A stretch of 17,256 nucleotides of DNA, from contig JAGQRL010000142.1 in the NCBI GenBank assembly GCA_020425485.1, forward strand, positions 1 to 17,256, written 5' to 3'. This DNA is from Rhodospirillaceae bacterium (GTDB lineage Bacteria; Pseudomonadota; Alphaproteobacteria; DSM-16000; Inquilinaceae). The notes beneath the pieces are model-generated. The model did not search any database, was not told where the DNA came from, and saw nothing but the letters and a program-made list of their open reading frames with translations. The translations under genes were made by a program, and so were the position numbers. Of this stretch, positions 13,767 to 17,256 are shown one piece after another. Every line of letters begins with the position of its first letter. The first letter of the stretch is position 1.

Positions 13767-14921
13767 TCAGGGCGTCAGCAGCAGCTCCGTCTTGCCGGGC
13801 AGCGGTGCCGCCCCGGCGATCTTCACCACCACCGTTCCGGGATCGACGAAGCGGCGCGTCGTCAGGCTCCATACGCGCCCGGCGGTGGCCGCGCACAACG
13901 CCACCGGGCGGGGGGCCTCAAGCCCGCCGGCCGCCGGCCCGGAGGGGTCCAGCACCTCCGCCACGCAGGCGCCCGCCGCCACCTCGTCCCCCACCGCCAC
14001 CTTGGGCAGCACGATGCCGGCCACCGGGCTGGACACCATGTCCACCCCGGCCAGCGGCGTGGCCTGGCAGCGCAGCTCCGGCAGCGGCGGCGGCGTGCCG
14101 GCGATGGCGCCGCGGCGCTGCAGGAAGGCGATGATCCCGGCAGCGTCGCGCGCTGCCAGGTCGGCCTCCACATCCCCCATGCCCCGCAGCTCCACGGTGG
14201 AAGCCAGGCAGGCGGGGAGGATCGGCACCTCCGGCCCGAAATGGGCGGCCAGCCGCCACCACAGCGCCGAGCACGCCTCGTCGAACGGGTGGCCGCCGGA
14301 AATCTCCGCCACGAACACCGCTTCGGCCCCCAGATCGGCCGCCAGGTCGGCCGCTCCCGGCCATAGCGGCGTGCCGAGATAGAGGTGCAGCGGGGCGATG
14401 TCGTCGCAATGGAGGTCGAGCACGATGTCGGCATCGACCGCCTGGCTCAGCAGGGTGCGCCGCAGGTGGTCGGCCTGGGAGAGGGGGCTGAGGGTCGCCA
14501 CCGCCTCCAGCGCCGCCGCCCGGATCGTCGCCACGTTCTGGGCGGCGTCGGCGCCGAGGCGGCCGTCCACCCTGGCCACCACCGCATCGAGCAGGTCGGC
14601 ATGGTCGCGGTTGAAGTTGCCGTTGCCGGCCATGTCGAAGCGGCCGATGCGCTCGTCGAACACCCGCTGGTCGAGCCCCAGCGGATTGGCCACGGGCACC
14701 ACGCGCACTTCCCCCGTCACCGCGCCGGCGGCGTCCAACGCCATCAGCCGGCGCACCAGACGGTCGGCCGCCAGCATCCCTGGTATTTCGGTGGCGTGCA
14801 GCCCGCCCTGCACATAGACCAGCGGCCGGGCGCCGGCGCTGCCGAAGCGGTGCAGGCGCACGCTGCGGGCGGTGCCGGGCGGATTGCCCCCGAGGGGAAG
14901 ATCAACGACGTGATGGGCCAT
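13767..14921 (-). CDS. Succinylglutamate desuccinylase/aspartoacylase (AspA/AstE) family zinc hydrolase
   Basis: The product is 384 residues from the ATG whose complement is 14919-14921; the frame is open further upstream (to about 15482) but that lies over the divergent membrane-protein gene. The M14-type zinc site is visible: GGLHATE (His42, Glu45), DLHCDD (His171) and catalytic Glu244 in TVELRG. The substrate-region motifs VPVANPLGLDQRV and GNFNRDH are also present. After about residue 292, SSPVAGIVLPKVAVGDEVAAGACVAEVLDP resembles a lipoyl/biotinyl-like beta barrel that is common at the C-terminus of this subfamily. It removes an acyl or amino-acid group from an N-acyl amine; the substrate is not evident. 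It is probably not AstE itself, as no arginine succinyltransferase-pathway genes are nearby. Confidence 0.9.
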   Translation of the reverse strand: MAHHVVDLPLGGNPPGTARSVRLHRFGSAGARPLVYVQGGLHATEIPGMLAADRLVRRLMALDAAGAVTGEVRVVPVANPLGLDQRVFDERIGRFDMAGNGNFNRDHADLLDAVVARVDGRLGADAAQNVATIRAAALEAVATLSPLSQADHLRRTLLSQAVDADIVLDLHCDDIAPLHLYLGTPLWPGAADLAADLGAEAVFVAEISGGHPFDEACSALWWRLAAHFGPEVPILPACLASTVELRGMGDVEADLAARDAAGIIAFLQRRGAIAGTPPPLPELRCQATPLAGVDMVSSPVAGIVLPKVAVGDEVAAGACVAEVLDPSGPAAGGLEAPRPVALCAATAGRVWSLTTRRFVDPGTVVVKIAGAAPLPGKTELLLTP

Positions 14922-14969
14922 CCGGTGGCACTCTTTGCCGGCACGGGTGCTGAATTGCGGACCGAGGCC

Positions 14970-16223
14970 ATGACTGTAGGAGAGCTGGGCGCGCGAAGCC
15001 AGCCGGCGGACCGGGCGATGTCCGTCCGCAAGGTGCAGGTCTGCCTCGCCCTGGCACTGGCGGTGCAGGCCGGCTTCGGCACGCCGACGCCCGATCGCAT
15101 CGGCGTGGCGGAGGTGGTGGTGGGCCTGTGCCTGCTGGCGGCGGTGAGCTGGCCCCTGGCGCTGCGCCGGGCGGTGGGACTCGGCTGGCCGTGGCAGCCG
15201 GCCGTGGGCAGCCTGTTCGTGCTGGCGGTGCTGTGGCTGCCGCTGGTCACCGGCACGGCCCATGGCTGGGCGGTGAGCGACATCCTGCGCGATGTCATCC
15301 CCCTGGGGCTGCTGCTGCTGCCGGCCTGGATGGATGACCGCAGGTTGGCGGAGGGAGTGCCGGTCGGGGCCGCCCATCTCGCCCTCGGGCTCGCCGGCTG
15401 CGTGCTGGCCGGCCGCTTCTTCCTCGATCAGGACGCGCTGCCGGGGGCGCTTGGCCTGTCGGCGGCGGGGCCGCACCAGCACTATCTGGCCAACAGCCCC
15501 TTGGTGTGGTTTGCCGCCCTCTACTGGCCGGCGCGGGCGCTGGGGCCGGGCGAAGGCCGGCGGGCGGGGCTGCTGCGCCTGGCCGATCGGCTGGGATCGC
15601 TACTGCTGGCGGGCTTGCCGCTGGCGGCGGCGGCGGCGACCACCCAGCGCGGCATGCTGGCCCTGGCGGCGGCGGCGACGGCGGTGGCCGTGGTGCGGGC
15701 GCTGGTGCGGCGGCCGGACTGGACGTGGCTGGTCCTCGCCGCGGGCCTCGGTGGGGCGGCCGCGATCGTCTGGCCATGGATCGATGCGCTCGCCCGGCTG
15801 GTGGAGCTGAAGATGCGCCTGGCCGGCTGGAACAACCATCTGGGCGAGGTGGGGGTGGCGGCAGACCTGCTTGCCCGCAGCCCGGCCGATGCGGTGTTCG
15901 GGCTCGGCTGGGGTGCCCTGGTGGAGCTGCCGGCGATCCCCGACCTGCGGGTGTCCTTCTTCCATGCCGCCCCGCTCTATCTCGGGGTGAAGACCGGCCT
16001 GCTTGGCCTGGCGGCGACCGCCGGCCTGTTGCTGGCGGGGATCGGCCGCGGCCGTCTCGTTTGGCCGGCGGGCCTGTCGGCCGGCACGGTGGCGCTTGCC
16101 GGCACGCTGGTTCTGGCCTTTCTGGTGCTGCCGGGGTTCAAGGCGGTGGATTTCGCCTTCGTCATGGTGGCCAGTGCGGTGTCGGTGCGCGCCGCGGGGA
16201 CTGCGAACCATGCCGAGCCTTGA
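14970..16223 (+). CDS. Multi-spanning membrane protein, probable O-antigen polymerase/ligase-like
   Basis: The product is about 417 residues from ATG 14970; ATG 15018 is an alternative, and neither has a strong Shine-Dalgarno. Ten or so hydrophobic segments spread over the length. The periplasmic-loop region (roughly residues 275-330) contains LKMRLAGWNNHLGEVGVAADL, VFGLGWGALVEL and SFFHAAPLYLGVKTGLLGL; the late His followed by K-x-GLLGL is the pattern seen in Wzy/WaaL-type proteins, which join or ligate polysaccharide repeat units at the periplasmic face. ATTQRGMLAL resembles the Arg-bearing loop of this superfamily. It is followed 47 bases later by a GT4 glycosyltransferase, which supports a polysaccharide role. 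Family membership is by eye; sequence conservation in this group is low. Confidence 0.75.
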   Translation: MTVGELGARSQPADRAMSVRKVQVCLALALAVQAGFGTPTPDRIGVAEVVVGLCLLAAVSWPLALRRAVGLGWPWQPAVGSLFVLAVLWLPLVTGTAHGWAVSDILRDVIPLGLLLLPAWMDDRRLAEGVPVGAAHLALGLAGCVLAGRFFLDQDALPGALGLSAAGPHQHYLANSPLVWFAALYWPARALGPGEGRRAGLLRLADRLGSLLLAGLPLAAAAATTQRGMLALAAAATAVAVVRALVRRPDWTWLVLAAGLGGAAAIVWPWIDALARLVELKMRLAGWNNHLGEVGVAADLLARSPADAVFGLGWGALVELPAIPDLRVSFFHAAPLYLGVKTGLLGLAATAGLLLAGIGRGRLVWPAGLSAGTVALAGTLVLAFLVLPGFKAVDFAFVMVASAVSVRAAGTANHAEP

Positions 16224-16270
16224 GGGTCGTTTCCCTTGCCGGCATGCGATAGCATGCCGCCTCCGCACAG

Positions 16271-17256
16271 ATGCCGCGGGTTGAGATGCCGTCCATCCTC
16301 TTCGTCAATCGCGTGTTCCCGCCCGATCGGGGCGCCACCGGGCGGTTGGCCGCAGATGCCGCACGCCACCTGCAAAGCCTTGGCTGGGACGCCGCGGTGC
16401 TGTGCTGCGGCCAGGGCGAAAGCGTCGCCCGGCACGACGGGGTGGAGGTGCGCCGCGTCGCAGCTCCGCGCGGCCAGACCTGGGGTGACACGCTGGATCA
16501 ATTGGCGGCACTTGGCCGCGGCCTGGCGGACCATCCGCCGGCCGACGTCGTGGTGCTGATGAGCGACCCGCCGCTGCTCGGCCTGCTGGGCCGGCTGGCC
16601 AAGGCGCGCGGCGCCGTTTCCATCCATTGGCTTCACGATCTCTACCCCGACCTGTTCGACCTCGTGGCACCGGCGGAGGCGCCGTCCGCCGCGGTGTTGC
16701 GGGAAGCGGGGCGGATGGCGCTGGCGGCCCACGACCGCATCCTGGCGATCGACCCGTCGATGGCCGCACCGCTGGCCGCCTATGGCATCGCCGGCGAGCG
16801 CCTGGCGGTGGTGCCCAACTGGGCGGACACCTGGGCGGGCACCTGGGCGGATGGCCCCGCCGGCGGTCGCGGCGAGGGCCGGGCGCCGAAGCCCAACGGC
16901 CTGCATGTGGTGCATGCCGGCAGCCTGGGCCGGGCGCACGACACCAGCGGCGTGCTGGAGGCAGCGGCCCGCCTGGCTGCCGAGGTGCCCGCCATCCACT
17001 TCACCTTCGCCGGCGGCGGTTCGGCGCGGCACGGCTTCGACGAGGCGGTGCGGGCGCACGGCTTGGCGGACACGATCACCTGCCACCCCTGGCTGGAAGA
17101 TGCGGAATTGGTGCGTCTGATCCGCTCCGCCGACGTGGCGCTGGCGATGCTGGATCGGCGGGCCGCCGGCATGGCGCTGCCTTGCAAGGCCCATCTCGCC
17201 CTGGCGCTGGAGCGGCCGGTGCTGTTCTGCGGTCCGCCCGGTACCGGCCTTGCCGA
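16271..17256 (+). CDS. Glycosyltransferase family 4 (GT-B), 3' end outside window
   Basis: The frame is open from ATG 16271 (ATG 16286 also possible; an in-frame stop at 16250 excludes earlier starts) to the window edge, 328 codons. The N-terminal Rossmann half has ILFVNRVFPPDRGATGRLAADAARHLQSLGW, then VVLMSDPPLLGLLG and SIHWLHDLYPDLFD, as in WbuB-like enzymes. VVPNWAD (about 179-185) marks the domain junction; the C-half has LHVVHAGSLGRAHDTSGVLEAAA, FTFAGGG and LVRLIRSADVALAML. These cytoplasmic enzymes move a sugar from a nucleotide donor to a lipid-linked acceptor during polysaccharide assembly. After PNW lies a threefold WADT/WAGT/WADG insert made by a 12-bp tandem repeat. Confidence 0.9.
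   Translation, partial: MPRVEMPSILFVNRVFPPDRGATGRLAADAARHLQSLGWDAAVLCCGQGESVARHDGVEVRRVAAPRGQTWGDTLDQLAALGRGLADHPPADVVVLMSDPPLLGLLGRLAKARGAVSIHWLHDLYPDLFDLVAPAEAPSAAVLREAGRMALAAHDRILAIDPSMAAPLAAYGIAGERLAVVPNWADTWAGTWADGPAGGRGEGRAPKPNGLHVVHAGSLGRAHDTSGVLEAAARLAAEVPAIHFTFAGGGSARHGFDEAVRAHGLADTITCHPWLEDAELVRLIRSADVALAMLDRRAAGMALPCKAHLALALERPVLFCGPPGTGLA
16820..16855 (+). repeat. 12-bp tandem repeat (three copies) in the glycosyltransferase gene
   Basis: TGGGCGGACACC, TGGGCGGGCACC and TGGGCGGATGGC follow one another in frame, encoding WADT, WAGT and WADG just after the conserved PNW of the GT4 inter-domain region. Confidence 0.9.

Noticed and set aside
14926..14938. TGGCAC...TTGC resembling a sigma-54 promoter in the gap before the AspA/AstE-like gene
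   Set aside because: Only 8 bases separate the GG and GC elements, whereas sigma-54 needs 10.

Overview
The window is a chromosomal stretch of very GC-rich DNA (roughly 70 % G+C by eye). Genes are densely packed, some start at GTG, and two genes carry twin-arginine export signals. The PdeM/Lhr ligase-associated repair pair, a PhoX-type phosphatase, an AspA/AstE-like hydrolase and the general codon style point to an alphaproteobacterium, perhaps of the Rhodospirillales. That placement is inference from gene content. I saw no rRNA, tRNA, CRISPR array, transposase, integrase or phage gene.

Layout. (A) 2-5496, plus strand, is a DNA-repair and stress block: the 3' part of a ligase-associated Lhr-type helicase, an exported protein with a duplicated domain, the PdeM nuclease/phosphoesterase, a class I photolyase whose start overlaps the pdeM stop (ATGA), and a cyclopropane-fatty-acid synthase. 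(B) 5607-6697 holds a secreted DUF4329-like protein with a full JAMM metal-site signature. It converges on, and overlaps by 10 bp, an NTF2/SnoaL-like gene on the minus strand whose end contains a (CGCCCT)6 repeat. (C) 6698-9611 is an export region: a regulatory gap with direct repeats, a 97-residue Tat-signal protein, two hairpins, a possible Pho box, and the Tat-exported phosphatase PhoX, which ends at a strong terminator. (D) 9715-12161 is a plus-strand run of a 14-helix-type MFS exporter, a small four-helix membrane protein and a Nudix hydrolase. (E) 12339-13745 holds a membrane-anchored Pro-rich protein and a bacteriohemerythrin. (F) 13767-17256 holds an AspA/AstE-like zinc hydrolase on the minus strand, divergent from a polysaccharide polymerase-like membrane protein and a GT4 glycosyltransferase cut by the window edge.

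How the parts fit. Lhr and PdeM belong to a known ligase-associated damage-response set. The photolyase, Cfa and NTF2-like genes are the kind that cluster with photo-oxidative stress (ECF sigma/ChrR) modules in other proteobacteria, so the left third may serve light and oxidative damage. PhoX would scavenge phosphate outside the inner membrane. The right end looks like the start of a surface-polysaccharide locus.

No complete new system is evident. The items most worth following are the secreted JAMM-like protein, the tiny Tat substrate with its repeat-bearing upstream region, the Pro-rich spanning protein, and the exported duplicated-domain protein set between lhr and pdeM.
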